Of a DNA stretch of 64,000 bases, positions 1 to 11,700 are shown piece by piece. A model generated the notes under the pieces. That model was not told the origin of the DNA. It ran no database searches and worked only from the letters and a program-made list of their open reading frames with translations. The stretch comes from Scatophagus argus. Lineage: Eukaryota; Chordata; Actinopteri; Scatophagidae. Position numbers and translations under genes: made by a program. Numbering within the stretch: the stretch's first letter is position 1; each line of letters begins with the position of its first letter. Where the stretch lies: positions 8,830,802 to 8,894,801 of the forward strand of contig NC_058512.1 of assembly GCF_020382885.2 (NCBI RefSeq), in the 5' to 3' direction.

Positions 1-212
1 TCTTTTCTAACTGTTACTCAAGCTCAAAACACCTGCCCACCTTGGAGGTAAAGGTGGAGGTGGAGGGGAGGTGACACCCGGTAGTGGTTTCTAGGCGGAT
101 CTGTTGCCAAACTAGAGGAAAGGTTAGCAAGTGCTCTGTTGCTTCGAGACCGTTAGCCAACATTTGGAGGCAGAAGAGACGACTACTGCACTAAACACGG
201 GGTAAAACTCAC

Positions 213-484
213 CTAGCTCGCACTGCGTTGAACTCGCCGGTCGGCTTTCCAATGACGAGCTGCTGTAACGACAAATGAACAAGTCCCCACAGCACCAAAA
301 TAAACACAGAGACCAGGGAAGCTGCCAGCCCTTCCCGCAGCAAGTACAGGCTCACTTCGGGCTTCCTCTTCGGGTCACTGTAGCCGTTATCCCCGCACCG
401 GTCCCGGGACCCGTCTTTTTCTTGCGCTACATAATTCTGTGTCCCGAAGGGTTTTATTCTCCGGACAGTGGTGTCGCTCTCCAT
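213..484 (-). CDS. ermp1: Endoplasmic reticulum metallopeptidase 1, first coding exon (partial gene)
   Basis: This is the start of a membrane-bound M28-type zinc metallopeptidase of the ER. The exon encodes about 90 residues: a polar cytosolic N-terminus (about 1-50), then a hydrophobic segment (about 53-74, LAASLVSVFILVLWGLVHLS) and the juxtamembrane stretch LSLQQLV...GEFNAVRAR. That stretch closely matches the region just before the peptidase domain of human ERMP1 as I remember it (LSLQQLV...GEFDALQARDYL). The ATG is the first in frame, and a consensus donor (AG|GTGAGT on the minus strand) ends the exon in phase 2. The catalytic domain and remaining membrane segments lie beyond the left edge. 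Human ERMP1 is in the same 9p24 block as UHRF2, BRD10 and MLANA, which supports the call. The N-terminal 50 residues themselves are not conserved enough to identify. Confidence 0.8.
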
Positions 485-2812
485 TTTTGAGCCAGCGGTA
501 CATCAGCAGCAAGCGTCGCTCTCAGGCGTCGTTTCTTTTCTTTTTTTTTCCTGACAGACCGACGGATCGCGCTGAGGGACAAACTTGATCCAGAGGGCGG
601 GCCAAAGCGCTTGAAAAATGAATACTAGGAGAGGAGACGATGCTGAATCATCGTTTACGCATAAATTCTGCCGTAAGAGCATAAAAACAAATTATCTATC
701 CACTGGGCAGATTTTGTTCAACATTTAGGAAAATCTCGATCTTCTCATCCTATACCTTCCAGGACAGCGAATAAATGCCCCTCCTAAGATGTCGAACTAG
801 TCCTTTAACATGAACCCAGTGAACCGCCGTATCAGCAATGCAAAACAACAGAAAAGCCCTGCAATAAATCCTACGCTTGTGAGACTTAAAACAAGAACAA
901 AAATTAGATTAAGGTAAAAGTAGAAATACCGCAGTGGAAAAATATTAAAATGCAAGTAAATACCCTACGTGCAAATTACAAGTACAAATTTGAAGCATCA
1001 TCAGCAAAATGTACTGAAAATATTCAAAAATAATATGGAAGAATCGTGTGTTTATAATGTGCATTATGTGGGTATTGGAAGGTGTGTTGAAACGTGTTTC
1101 TATTATTTTGGTATAAAAAATATAAAAAAATAAGCTTTGCCGGATTTTATCCACCCATTGTTTTCCTCGTTCCTTTAATGTTAACATCAGCCTAGCGTCA
1201 ACAAACACCTGCAATGTTTTTTTCTTTGGTTTATTGTAATAATATGCAGTTTCAGCGAGCAGGTAGTGGGCGTAAAAGTACATTTTAATGTTAAGATTTA
1301 TATTGAATATGTTCCTCATTTTTCATCACCAGTTCTCAACATTGAGCTGGGATTAGGACGTGATTTGACACTGTGGGTTTACACTGCTGTTTTGTCGCCA
1401 TCATGTGGACAACATGGGAAAAGCAGGCGAGATGTTTTGCTTGAACGCCATCCAGTGTAGCCTAAGGCCATCATAATTCAGACCTGGATCGCCAAGGCAT
1501 GGACCCGTAAAAGCCATGATTGTTACCTTAGAAGCTACATTTTTAAATCGCTAACATTTACTTACTGTTTTAATGTTTTAGTGGGTCAAATCGATGATAA
1601 GTTCGATTGCTTTATATATTATAATGATTAGTTTAATACTAACTGTTAAAATCTACAGTAACATAATTGTAGGCCTAGGGGAGTAATAAGTAAAACTTTT
1701 TCCACTGAAATATAATGGACGGTGAATTTAAGTAGCATGAAAATAGAAATAACCAATAACAAATGTCGCAGAATTCCTGTACAGCATACACGCCTAACAC
1801 ATAATTAACTAATGAATTACACATTTTCCAAGTAAAGTGACAAACTGAGATCAAATATGGTGGCAGTGGTTGTTAAATAATTCTGTGGAACTCATAAGCC
1901 TGCGGTATTCTTGTTCTAAGTGTTTCTCTGTCCTTGGTACTTTTCCATTAGACAGTTCCATGTAAATACATAGCCGCTAGCCTAACGGCGGCTAACATAA
2001 CGAGTTTGTTTTCTCGGCTCGGCATCGCCTTGCTAAAGGGAATAATCAGGAAGGAAACGTAGTTGGTTTTATATTAATATTAGTTGTAATACATAAATAT
2101 TAAACTTATTTTAGTGACAGCACTCGAAATATCATCCGATGTCACAGGTCAGGGCCAGCCGATTCTTTTAGGTGAAGTTTCGGTCATGTTCTTCACTAGC
2201 ATCTTTAGCCTTTCTGGCTTGCGTTAGCTTGTTAGCGTTAGTGTGAAGCTACATATAAGTTCATTTTAGGCTTAGCTGTAATCATGTTTTCCTCTTCCAA
2301 AATAAAAGCCTTTCTTAAATTTTAATGGGGGAAATAAGGATCCTTGCAGTTTGCAGCAGCATTACCCAATAGGTCAAGATTTGAACCTAGAATTACAGTA
2401 TTTTTCAGTCAGAACATCTTTGAACATTTTTGAGTCAAAAATGTGTAGTTGCTGGATCCCTTGAACTTGTGACTTGTTTTGTGTATTATTGGCTGCAGTT
2501 CTATCCTTTTCTGATATCATATGTAAAATACATTATATTAAAATAGGGTTTACCACAAGCCTCATTATTTCTCATATAAATTGAAAATTAATAAATTGAC
2601 CAAGTTTAAAAAAAAAAAGTTTCAGAATGGATAGGCTGGTTGACATTGTCGTCCAACCTTTATATTGGAGTCAATAAAACGGAAATGCATGCTCTTAATT
2701 GTGAGTGACTTGACTCCTCCGTTTTCTACCATCTCCGGAGCCTTAGACCGGCCACTACCCATCCGAGCATAGCAGAGAGCAGTCAGCCCGTCGTGTCTCT
2801 ACCCGAGGCCGG
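485..2812. other. Intergenic region between divergent ermp1 and oaz1
   Basis: It holds the two divergent 5' ends: ermp1 upstream sequence near 485-600 and the oaz1 leader in roughly the last 100 bases. Between them the DNA is AT-rich, and the open frames (for example 945-1319 on the minus strand) have no recognisable family or codon signature. Words of the GCTAAC/GTTAGC type cluster near 1975-2000 and 2216-2240. I see no other gene or recognisable transposon. Confidence 0.6.
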
Positions 2813-5800
2813 ATGGTAAAATCCAACCTCCAGCGGATCCTAAACAGTCATTGTTTTGCTCGCGAGAAAGAAGGAAAAAGGCAGTCTTTTACTACCATGG
2901 CGGACTTGAGTAGTGGTATCTGTGACATGATTGGGAAGTAAGTAAATAATGAAAAATACCTCACCGAGCTAACGTTAACGAAAACCGTGACGTGGGGGAG
3001 GGGTGGCTAAGCTAAGTTAGCTAGCACAGAAAGCGGAAGTCATTGCGTTTAAATTTAAATGTACAGCTTATACGTGATATGCGTGTTTTATGACAACTAT
3101 AAATAAAACATTATGTTTAAAAATGTCATTTTAAAGCTGGGTAACGTTACTGGTAGTTACTTGGAGAAAAATTGAGCAACATTAGCTAATGTTAGCTTCG
3201 ATCACAGGCGAACTTGAGGTACGTAACTGTAGTTGACTGCGCCAGATAACGATTTGGCATCAATATTTTAATACGGTTATCATTGGTTTTGGCAAGGAGA
3301 ATGTCAATAAATCGTTGATTTAATTAAGTAACTAAGTTAATGGAGAACATAAACTGGAAGTTGCCAAAGGATTTAAATAGGATTGTCTCCGATCTTCTCA
3401 CCGTAGGCTATTTAAAGTACAAACCGACTTCGATGTAAACGAAAAATACTGTTAGTTTACGGCCCACAACTCCGATTGAATGTAACGTAAGTGAGTAACA
3501 TTGGCAGCTTATCTGACGAAAAGCCCATGTTAAACAACGTACACCTTCGCCACATACAACAAGACAACTTAGGTTTGGAAAGGCAGAGATAAAGCAGTTA
3601 AGCGTCAAAAATCTGCTAGCAAAGCCGTCAGGTGAGCACGTTTCTGACTACGCCATGAGCTGACAACGAAGTCAGGTGGTTTGTTACGCAACCGATAGTT
3701 AACTGGACGAGCATCGAGACAGGAGATGCAGTGGCACATACGGATAGATCACCATCAGGGAGGGACAGATTAATGTTTTTAATTTTCTGAATTGATATAA
3801 TTTTATTGGCCACTGTCACAGTCTCACAAAGCCTTTGTATTAAAAAGTGAAACCAAAGTGAGTGGCTGTGGATGATGAATTTACAGAAGGCCTCGTTTGC
3901 AAGATTAGCCCAATTTTATTTATTGTCTGTTGCTTTGTTATACTAACAGTTCATTTTCAGACGAGGATTTGATGCTTCTCTTTGTCAGATATGATAGTAC
4001 ACTAAATATGTTTTGGGGTTTTAGTTGAATTAGAAAATAAACTTGCAAAATTTAAAATATCATCATGAGATGCTGGAGGTTATAATGAATACTTTTTTCA
4101 GACAAATTGACTTAGTGGCGGCCCTAATTTTGGTAATTAATTAATTATTTAATTTAAGGGGAGAAAAAAAGGTCAAACATTCACTAGTAAAGCTTCTCGG
4201 GATGAGCTGCTTTCTTGATGTCTTCTGATTATTGAGTGTGGACAAGCAAACAAAAGTTAATTTCATTTTATTGCTGATAAAAATAATGATAAATTGCAGC
4301 CCTAATTTGGGCCCTTTTAAGATCTTTTTATTTATTTTTTGATTTGTATGAAAATCGGACACTTGAAGGGCACGGTCAGCACCTCTATGTGCACCGGGTA
4401 ACAGTACTCGGTATATTTACTTAAAACATTTTGTTGGTGAACATTCAGTGTTGGAGCCTCTGAGATTAACTTGCACTGTTTCTATTAACTTCACTGAAAT
4501 TTGAGTTGAATAAGAGTTTGGTTTTGTACTTTTAGCAGCAAATATTCTTGGTTGTTTGCTTCTCACCGCATCCTGCTGTGTCGGTGCACCACTCTAAAAA
4601 TGTTTTAGTTAACAACTTCGTAAACACGGTGCCATTGTTTTGGGGATAACTGTAGTCTGTTTTGAAAGAACACCGAGGCCTGTTTGTGTAATCCATGTTG
4701 TGGATTGAGCAGTTAAAAGCAAGTATGCATTTTACAGCTTGGAAAACTTTGAGTATTGAATAATGGTACATTTTATTGCTATTAAGGCAAACAGAAAACA
4801 CTCAACGTTTTTGTTTCCAGAGTTTGTTTTTTTTAAAAATCAGTATTACATTATGGTACACAGTCAAGAGTTTGTCAGTGATACATTTAAAAGTGTATTC
4901 ACTGCTTTGATTTTTGGAAAACAAGATATATGTGTTGGTGTGGAGTATCAAAGTACATCTCAAAATATGCCGACTCGGTTTACAGGAGTTCTAAAGTTCA
5001 AGATGTCACGTTGAGTCTTACGTAAATCTTCAAGTTTAATCAGTTGTAACCTAACAAAGGAGCATACCTTTAGTACAAATGGCAGTATTGTAATGCTCTT
5101 AGTGTCTGTGTTGTTTTTTTTTTTTAGCAAATGACCTCTTGACCTTTTTGGTGCAGAGCACAGTGCAACACAAACATGCTCCACATTTGTAGGAATAAAA
5201 CCTGATGTAAAAATCTGTTTAAACTGCTTTCATTCTTCTCGACACACTATTGCAAAGTTGGTCAAAGCCCATGTCTGCCTGGGTTGAGTCCCATGTCCCA
5301 CATGTCTTTGAGGCTGTAGTCGTATAAAGCATGATATCAAAACCACATATAAGATACACGTCTAATTACAGAAAGGTGCACTGTGGTTTGTGATTGTTCT
5401 GTTGCAGTGTTATGATTGTGTCCTCTTTCTGTTCTCCCCTCCAGCCTGTCCCTGCACTGTAGTAGTACCCGCGGCCCGGGGCCTCTGTGGTGCTCCTGAT
5501 GCCCCTCTCCCACCCCTGAAGATCCCAGGTGGGCGAGGGAATGGCACGCGGGATCACACTCCTTCAGCTCGGCCGCTCTACTCAGTAAGTCTAGAAACAC
5601 ACACACGGGCTTGTGGCTGCAATGTAGTCAGAGCTGTTGTTTTCAAATGAAGAAATGTGTCAACAATAGAGCGCTCCCTTCGTCTAAAACAATTTCCTGT
5701 CACACGGTGTCACAGTGTCAGTCTGTTTACACAGCAGGAGGAAGGCCCCAGGTTTTTAGTCATCCACTCAGCAGTGAAACATTCTTCAGTTTATTTGTAG

Positions 5801-6933
5801 GCTGAGTTTTTCTGCTTGACCAGAGTTGCAGGCAGGATAATGAGGCTCATGTGTGCATGTAATTGCTTTGGCAACACTGTCATACTAGTTAAATTGTAAC
5901 TGGATGTTAGAGAGAAGTATACTATCTACGTGACACAGTGACTCACTTGATGTCATCCATTCGTTACTCATATTTGTGCTTCCAGGACCGAAAGTTGACT
6001 GTAACGGAGGAGCCAGCAGGGAATGGTCGCCCCAGGATACTCCACTTCCAAAGTCGTCCCACCGTTACCAAGACAATACAGTGGGATGCTGTCCTAAGCA
6101 GCAGTGCGCTCTATGTGGAGATACCTCTTGACCCTCTTCCTGAAGGCAGCAAGGAGAGGTAAGGCCATACTGCAAGAGGAAAGACCCCAAGTGGAATAAA
6201 ACCCTGTGTCTTTACGAAGGCTGTTGTTACGAAAGAGAAACAGACACATAAACTTTTAAGATGATGGAGAGGTGATTGCACCCTGGCGACCTAGATAGAT
6301 AGATAGATAGAAACTTTATTGATCCCGAGGGAAATTCAAGAGCCTACACGTTTTCAATCCTGAATTACCTGTTATTCTCCATTTTTAGCCTGATTTTAGA
6401 GATTCAGGTCGGCCCACCTTTGAAACATCTGAGGGGAAAATATTTTAATACAAAGTCTCTCAAATAATCAGATAACTCTCCTTTTTTTAATAGAATGTTT
6501 CATCCAGTTGTGTTTTTGTGTTAAGACACTTGTTTTCTGTTTTCTAACCAAAGCTGCCTTCTCCTCCCCCAGCTTCGCAGCTCTCTTGGAGTATGCTGAA
6601 GAACATCTGAAAGTCGTTAGCGTGTTTGTCTGCTTTTACAAGAACAGAGATGATCGTGGTATGTGCTAACAGTCCTGTTTTTCTCGGCGCACCTTTTTCG
6701 TTCTGAACATCCAGACAGCTTTGACAATATAATTATATAAGCCTTGTGTGTTGTAACTGGTACTGCATTGTAACGTCTGTCGTCCTTACCTTATTTTTCT
6801 AGCTAAACTGGTGCGTACATTCAGTTTCCTGGGCTTTGAGATTGTGAAACCGGGCCATGCCCTCGTCCCGCCTCGACCCGACGTTTTCTTCATGGCCTAC
6901 AATTTTGACAGGGACTCCTCTGATGAAGAGTAG
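2813..6933 (+). CDS. oaz1: Ornithine decarboxylase antizyme, AZ1 class (requires +1 frameshift)
   Basis: Antizyme binds ornithine decarboxylase monomers, sends them to the 26S proteasome without ubiquitin and blocks polyamine uptake; polyamines induce its own recoding. Coding exons: 2813-2937, 5445-5584, 5986-6158, 6573-6658, 6803-6933. Frame 0 gives 59 codons ([21 protein letters not shown]... ending GPGPLWCS) and stops at TGA 5497-5499. The +1 frame continues [15 protein letters not shown] and runs to TAG at 6931, for a 217-residue product (human AZ1 228, AZ2 189). The C-terminal half contains the family core [18 protein letters not shown] and RPDVFFMAY. Overall the protein is AZ1-like, though WDAVLSS and RPDVxFMxY are also shared with AZ2. 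All four introns have GT-AG ends and keep frame. The neighbours (ermp1, uhrf2) differ from those of human OAZ1 on 19p13, so orthology to OAZ1 proper versus an extra ohnolog is open. Confidence 0.93.
2897..2899 (+). promoter_or_regulatory. oaz1: Second in-frame antizyme start codon in strong context
   Basis: The first ATG (2813) has a C at -3, a weak context. The in-frame ATG at codon 29 reads ACCATGG, an ideal vertebrate context. Two antizyme-1 forms from alternative starts are known in mammals, the longer carrying a mitochondrial-targeting N-terminus. The same arrangement appears possible here. Confidence 0.5.
4085..4310 (+). repeat. Decayed non-autonomous DNA transposon (hAT-like, 'ttgcagccctaa' end)
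   Basis: Inside oaz1 intron 1 a segment runs from an AAACATTCACTAG... block through an AT-rich body to a terminus attgcagccctaat. These words match a very common dispersed fish repeat I remember as hAT-related. A second gcggccctaatttt end near 4118 suggests nesting or an internal duplication. It encodes no credible protein. Family assignment is from memory. Confidence 0.45.
5494..5499 (+). promoter_or_regulatory. oaz1: Programmed +1 ribosomal frameshift site (TCC-TGA)
   Basis: The codons TGG TGC TCC TGA T form the standard vertebrate antizyme shift site. Ribosomes read TCC, skip the T of TGA and continue with GAT (Asp) GCC (Ala). The 0 frame stops here and the +1 frame is open through four exons to 6933, so the recoding requirement is visible directly in the DNA. 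Efficiency rises with polyamine level in known antizymes. Confidence 0.95.
5507..5555 (+). promoter_or_regulatory. oaz1: Antizyme frameshift-stimulating RNA pseudoknot
   Basis: Two interleaved helices can be drawn 3' of the shift site. Stem 1 pairs CTCCCACC (5507-5514) with GGTGGG(c)GAG (5528-5537), with a small bulge. Stem 2 pairs GATCCC (5521-5526), inside the stem-1 loop, with GGGATC (5550-5555). Position and topology match the H-type pseudoknot known downstream of vertebrate antizyme frameshift sites. Pairing was judged by eye, without energy calculation. Confidence 0.85.
6292..6345 (-). repeat. 3' tail of a fish non-LTR retrotransposon with (GATA)n
   Basis: Four to five TAGA units are followed by ctttattgatcccgaggg and aaattc, a junction seen in thousands of teleost LINE 3' ends (Rex/RTE type). 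The microsatellite is the 3' tail, so the element lies on the minus strand and is 5'-truncated to almost nothing. It sits in oaz1 intron 3. Confidence 0.6.
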
Positions 6934-7333
6934 CCCTTTTGGACAGCCCCCCTGCTTACTCCCCCTTTTCATCCCATTGTAAGTTTGTTCATAATGTCCC
7001 AGCTTACTCATATAAACCCTCGACAGTAGCGCTCTGTATGCGAGTATTCATTTCACCCATGCTTTTTGTGTTCAAGGGAATATGTAAGATGTGCATCTCC
7101 TGTTTCCACCATCTATCCTTGTGTGTTTTATTATATCATTTTCATTGAATATTAATTGTTGTTGTCACCTAAATGAGGGAACCCTTGTTTTTTGGAGTTC
7201 GAATCATATTGCAGTTCTCATAGCTATAAGTTAAGTTCTGGTATAATTTTCATTTCTTGTCAAGTCTTTGTTTTGATTGATATTTCCTTTTATGATAGAT
7301 TAAGGTGGAGGATTCTTCATTTCTTGAATGTAC

Positions 7334-7339
7334 AATAAA
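7334..7339 (+). terminator. oaz1: Polyadenylation signal, proximal end of oaz1 mRNA
   Basis: An AATAAA lies about 400 bases after the antizyme stop, a plausible 3' UTR length for the family. The sequence from 6934 to here is T-rich and without a credible open frame. Confidence 0.55.
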
Positions 7340-7880
7340 AAAAAAGTCATCAGGTTTACACTCGGGTACTCCAGCTTTCTTTTGATTGGCTAAATGACCA
7401 CATTCGCTTTCTGTCTGAATTGAATTATTAATACATCTCAGCGGGACCAGTTTTGTTTTGTAGCACTAATATTCTCTTAAAAGTATTAAAAATTTTTTGA
7501 AACGTTACATATGAGTGACATCCCCAATAATTGGTACTTCATAGCTGAATAGTGAATCAGTTTAGACTACAGCTGGAGTGAAAAAGATGAATGCATGTCT
7601 GATGTAAGTGCTTCAGTTTCAAGTTAAAGATCCTTAAATGAGTGAACTGGTACAAAGTGAAAGGAAAGTGAATAATCCAAAGTGCTTTTGCTTCTTTGTC
7701 ATGTTTATCTGACAATATTGTAGTATTTTTGTTTTTGAGGTTGTTAAAAAAATGCTGTGATATTATGATTGGATTTTTTTTCTCCTGGATTTGCATTCCT
7801 TTTAACTCTTTTTTTTTTTTTCACAATAGATTTGAATTTGTTGTTCACCTGCATAGTGGTACCTGTTGTGCTTCTGTGAT

Positions 7881-7886
7881 AATAAA
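7881..7886 (+). terminator. oaz1: Possible distal polyadenylation signal of oaz1
   Basis: A second AATAAA follows a T-rich tract, with GT-rich sequence just after it (tttgtttattgtgtgtattt). It could serve a longer oaz1 isoform. Usage cannot be told from sequence alone. Confidence 0.35.
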
Positions 7887-10800
7887 ACAAATAGAAAGAT
7901 AAGGCTTTGTTTATTGTGTGTATTTGTTCACCGACACATTTAAACTAAACTGTCGTGTCTTTGCTTTCAGTTAGAAAGAAAACCTGATTAAGAGCTCAGC
8001 TGGAGAAATTTTTTTCCTTTTATTTTCTTTCAATTAAATATTCAGCCAGTGAGTTAATTCAGTTTTCCAGCATGGAGCCTGGGGTAGATCATTATTCTCC
8101 GCGGTAACTACCAGAGTTGTGCTGTGTGGTAGTTGTTGTTTTTTTTTAAAGATATTTATTAGAAAAGCTGTAAACATGTAGGGATTTGTTTTTTAATTTT
8201 ATATGTAATCTTGTTACCCACAACTGTATTTTAAAGCACATTTGGTTTATACTTCAACTAGCATCTGGCATAATCTGTGCTGCTCAATCTGTTTGACAAC
8301 TGAAGAAAATCAGGTCAGTTACAAAAGAGAAGCAGGGCCGACATCCAGAACCCATCCTGCGTCTTCGTACCACCAGGAGGCTCCACAGGACCCTCAACTT
8401 CACAGGATCATTCAACAGCTCATTTTAAAGTTGCATTTGCAGCACACATAACTGTATGATGCGTTGTTATACAAGCAAATACGATGGTGAGGGCCATGGT
8501 TCACCCACACAGGTGAGTTTACTTAATTTGTCTACTTGGAACGTTTTTTTTTTTTTTTTTGTACATGTACAGACTGTGCTCAATGTTTCACAGCTGAGTG
8601 GTGTATGTTTTTGATTAATACAGTTGTCTTTTAATCTCCTATTTCCAGAACTGCTATTCATAAGAAATGACTCGGAACACCTGGGAGGGTCTGCAGGAAG
8701 GGAAGCAACACCTGCTTGTCTGGATAGGACAAAATCATTCTCAGGTTCATGTCTTCTTTGTCTTCACAGCAGCCATTCTGACATACCACAACAGGAAACG
8801 CACAGGTGTCGCTAATTACATTAACCATGGCTCTGTATCCATGTAAGCCAGTGTGCACAATGCCAGCACTATGACACTGAAGCAGCTAAATGCAATTCGG
8901 TCATCGCTGATTTTATTATTTTCAGCTGTGCTTTTACTGCTGCGATTTGTGAAAATGTCTTCCAAATTATAAAGGCTATTGCTGTCTAATTGGAATAGAC
9001 TGAAATTAATGGAATAATATAGTAATGTGTGGTCTATTTTCAATGGCACACCACATGGCATTCTTAAGTGTATTCTTAAGTGACAGCATAGCTCAAACTG
9101 CGGTCCAAGTTCATGTGACACCCTGGTTCTTGCCACATGTAGACACAGTGTAGTCCGTATAAAAATAAAAACAACTAGTAATAAGTTGGCCTAACGTCAG
9201 AGAGTTGTGATAAGCATCACTGTAAATTAATTTGGGAGTGGAAATAGTCTGCCTGAGCACTTTAGATATTAATTGTTCGGTGCATTACATTAACATTACA
9301 TTACAGTAACATTAGCATCACTCCTCTAATTAGCCATTAGCCTCAAGATATCTGTCAAACACAAGACAAAAAGGAAACAGCCAGCCAGCTTTTTCTGGAA
9401 CCCAAATATTTAATAGGTACATATCAAGTATTATGACATGTATAAAATTTCAGATCACAATATGAAGCAATGAAACTCCTCAGACTGGCATATGCTGCAA
9501 ATGTTTGAGGTCGCCACATAAAAACGACTAATGATTAAAGTAGAAGAGAATCAACTAAAATGGTAGAAAAATGGCATACAGACATAGATCATAGTAAGCA
9601 TTCTAGGAAAATTAAATGCAACTTTTTCCAAACTTTTTATTTTCCTCAACAGAGTGCAATAAAAAACAAAAAAACAACACAGCACTGAAGCCAAGCCTCC
9701 ACAAGACGTCTAAAAATTGTTAGTACTGTAGATTCACGGGGGGTGTGTGGGGGGGGGGCAGAAGTCTACGGAAAGAGAGGAGAGGGCGCCAAGGTCACAG
9801 CGGAGAAAGAAACGAGAGCTATTAGCTTGCCAGTCAATGCAGGAAGAAAAAAATCTTTGAACAAGACTGAGCAACAGTGGAAGTAATGCACATCACAGTT
9901 AGCTTTAAAGACCATAGTAGCATTTGTACTTGCATGTTGTTGAATAACAATAAAAAAAAAAAGAAAAAAGAAATCCTGAATGTTTGAATAGAAACAAGGA
10001 CATCACCACAAACAAACAGCCGGCCAATGAGAGAAGGTGGGGGGGAAGTGACGGTAAGAACCGAGTCGGGATCAGACAGAGAGCTTTCGCTTCTGATCGG
10101 AACAGAACAGTAACTGATGTGATAAAGCAGCATGTTATCTCAGCTCGGCTCTGCGCCATACATGGCTTTGCCTTGAAGGCTGTTACAGGTGAACGACATC
10201 GTGTCGATGAACGAGGGCTACATTTTCCCACTAAGCCCACTCCAGAGTTGAAACTATTTCAGACACGCACGGTCTGAAATTGAGCACATTCCATGTCCAG
10301 ATCACTGATCAAAGCAGAGACTGTGCTGCTGCTCTCCATGGGATGTTTTTGTTTTAGTTCCTATCAGACCTGCCAACCCTGAACATTTTTAAGTACCATA
10401 TCAGCACTGGAAAAGATGCAAATCTGACACTCGCTCACGTTAGAAAACACTCAGAAATTGAGTAGTAAAAGTAAGTAAAAGTATGGGTGCAGTGTACATT
10501 GTTACATAGTAAAAGTAATATATAAAATAAAACTATCTGGGGAATAACTACAACAAAGTATAAAGGACATGAAGCCACATTCTATAAGATTATGTCATTG
10601 GCCTTTCTTGCTGTGGTCGTGTTCTTATAGTGTTCCTCACTACTCAGGCTGAATCTAATGGGTAATATAAATGAAAAAGGAAGAATACAAAAGTAGCTAC
10701 AAATAGTCAAGAAATGGTCTTGAGCTCTGTTCAAACGCGTTGTAAGAGAATTAAAAAGTTGTGGGGTTCTTGGTCTGCCGCATTTGAGGAAAGCAAATAT

Positions 10801-11604
10801 TTCTAAGTTTGAAGAGGAGAACCTTTAAACAGGGTATTCGTAACTGCTGATCAGTTCTGGACCATGTTGTGTTAGGCCTGATGATCTGATGAAACAAGTA
10901 AGCTCCTAATGCCTCTGTTTTGTTTTTAGGCAGCACATTTAGCGCACACAGACCTCGATGTCTGACAGATTTACTGATGACTGACAAGTGAAAACACTGA
11001 TGTGACTGAATGTAACTAACGTAGCCAGACAACATCGCTATCCCAAACTTAGGCTCACTGCATCACATCAGGTGACTATTCATATGTCACACATTCTCTA
11101 AATCCTTATAAACTGTGTCCTGTGTTATTCAGCATGTCCAAAATAAATGAACTACTTTCATTTCGAAAGATACACTGCCTTTGGAACCACACACATCTGT
11201 TTCCGCTTGCAGTTTTTCCCAGTTTGTTTCAAAAACGCCGCTTCGCTTTAAGGTGTACTTTGGTATTACCTCAGATTTCTCTCCTCTCTCTCTGGAATAC
11301 AAACCTATAATGTTTGGACGGATGAAAGCATGGGAGGTCCATTGCCTCGTGTCTTCTGTCCTAACGGTTGTTTTGTTTTCAAGCTGAAAGGTATTTTCTT
11401 TTTCTAAAAGTCAACCGTTAAAGTCTAAAGTCTAATGACTTTAACTGGTTGGAACTTCAAATGATGATGACTGACACATTCAATAGTCTATTAATAAAAC
11501 TAATGAAATGTGCTGTGGTGATATACACCAGTGAAATGTCTGTACTCTTAACGGGTATTGTTTATATTTTTCATTATTAGTGGTAAAATGATACCTGATT
11601 TTGA

Positions 11605-11700
11605 GGCACCTCAGCCCGGGTTGGATTTAGACCAGGGACCCTTTGCTAAGTGTGTCGTGTCCCCCACCCCCCCTTCCCTGTCTCACTACAGCTGGTCATA
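11605..11700 (+). repeat. Degenerate tRNA-derived SINE fragment
   Basis: The segment cagcccgggttggatttaga looks like a mutated B-box region (GGTTCGANTCC). It is followed by gaccctttgctaag, then the C/T-rich stretch cccccttccctgtctcact, the order seen in a widespread teleost SINE (B box, ccctttgctgcatgtc, ccctctct, tttcctgtct). The A-box half is absent or unrecognisable. Confidence 0.45.

Noticed and set aside
5390..5650. An 86-codon plus-strand frame across antizyme exon 2
   Set aside because: It begins in intron 1 and runs past the exon 2 donor into intron 2. Only 5498-5584 is real coding, reached by frameshift from exon 1.
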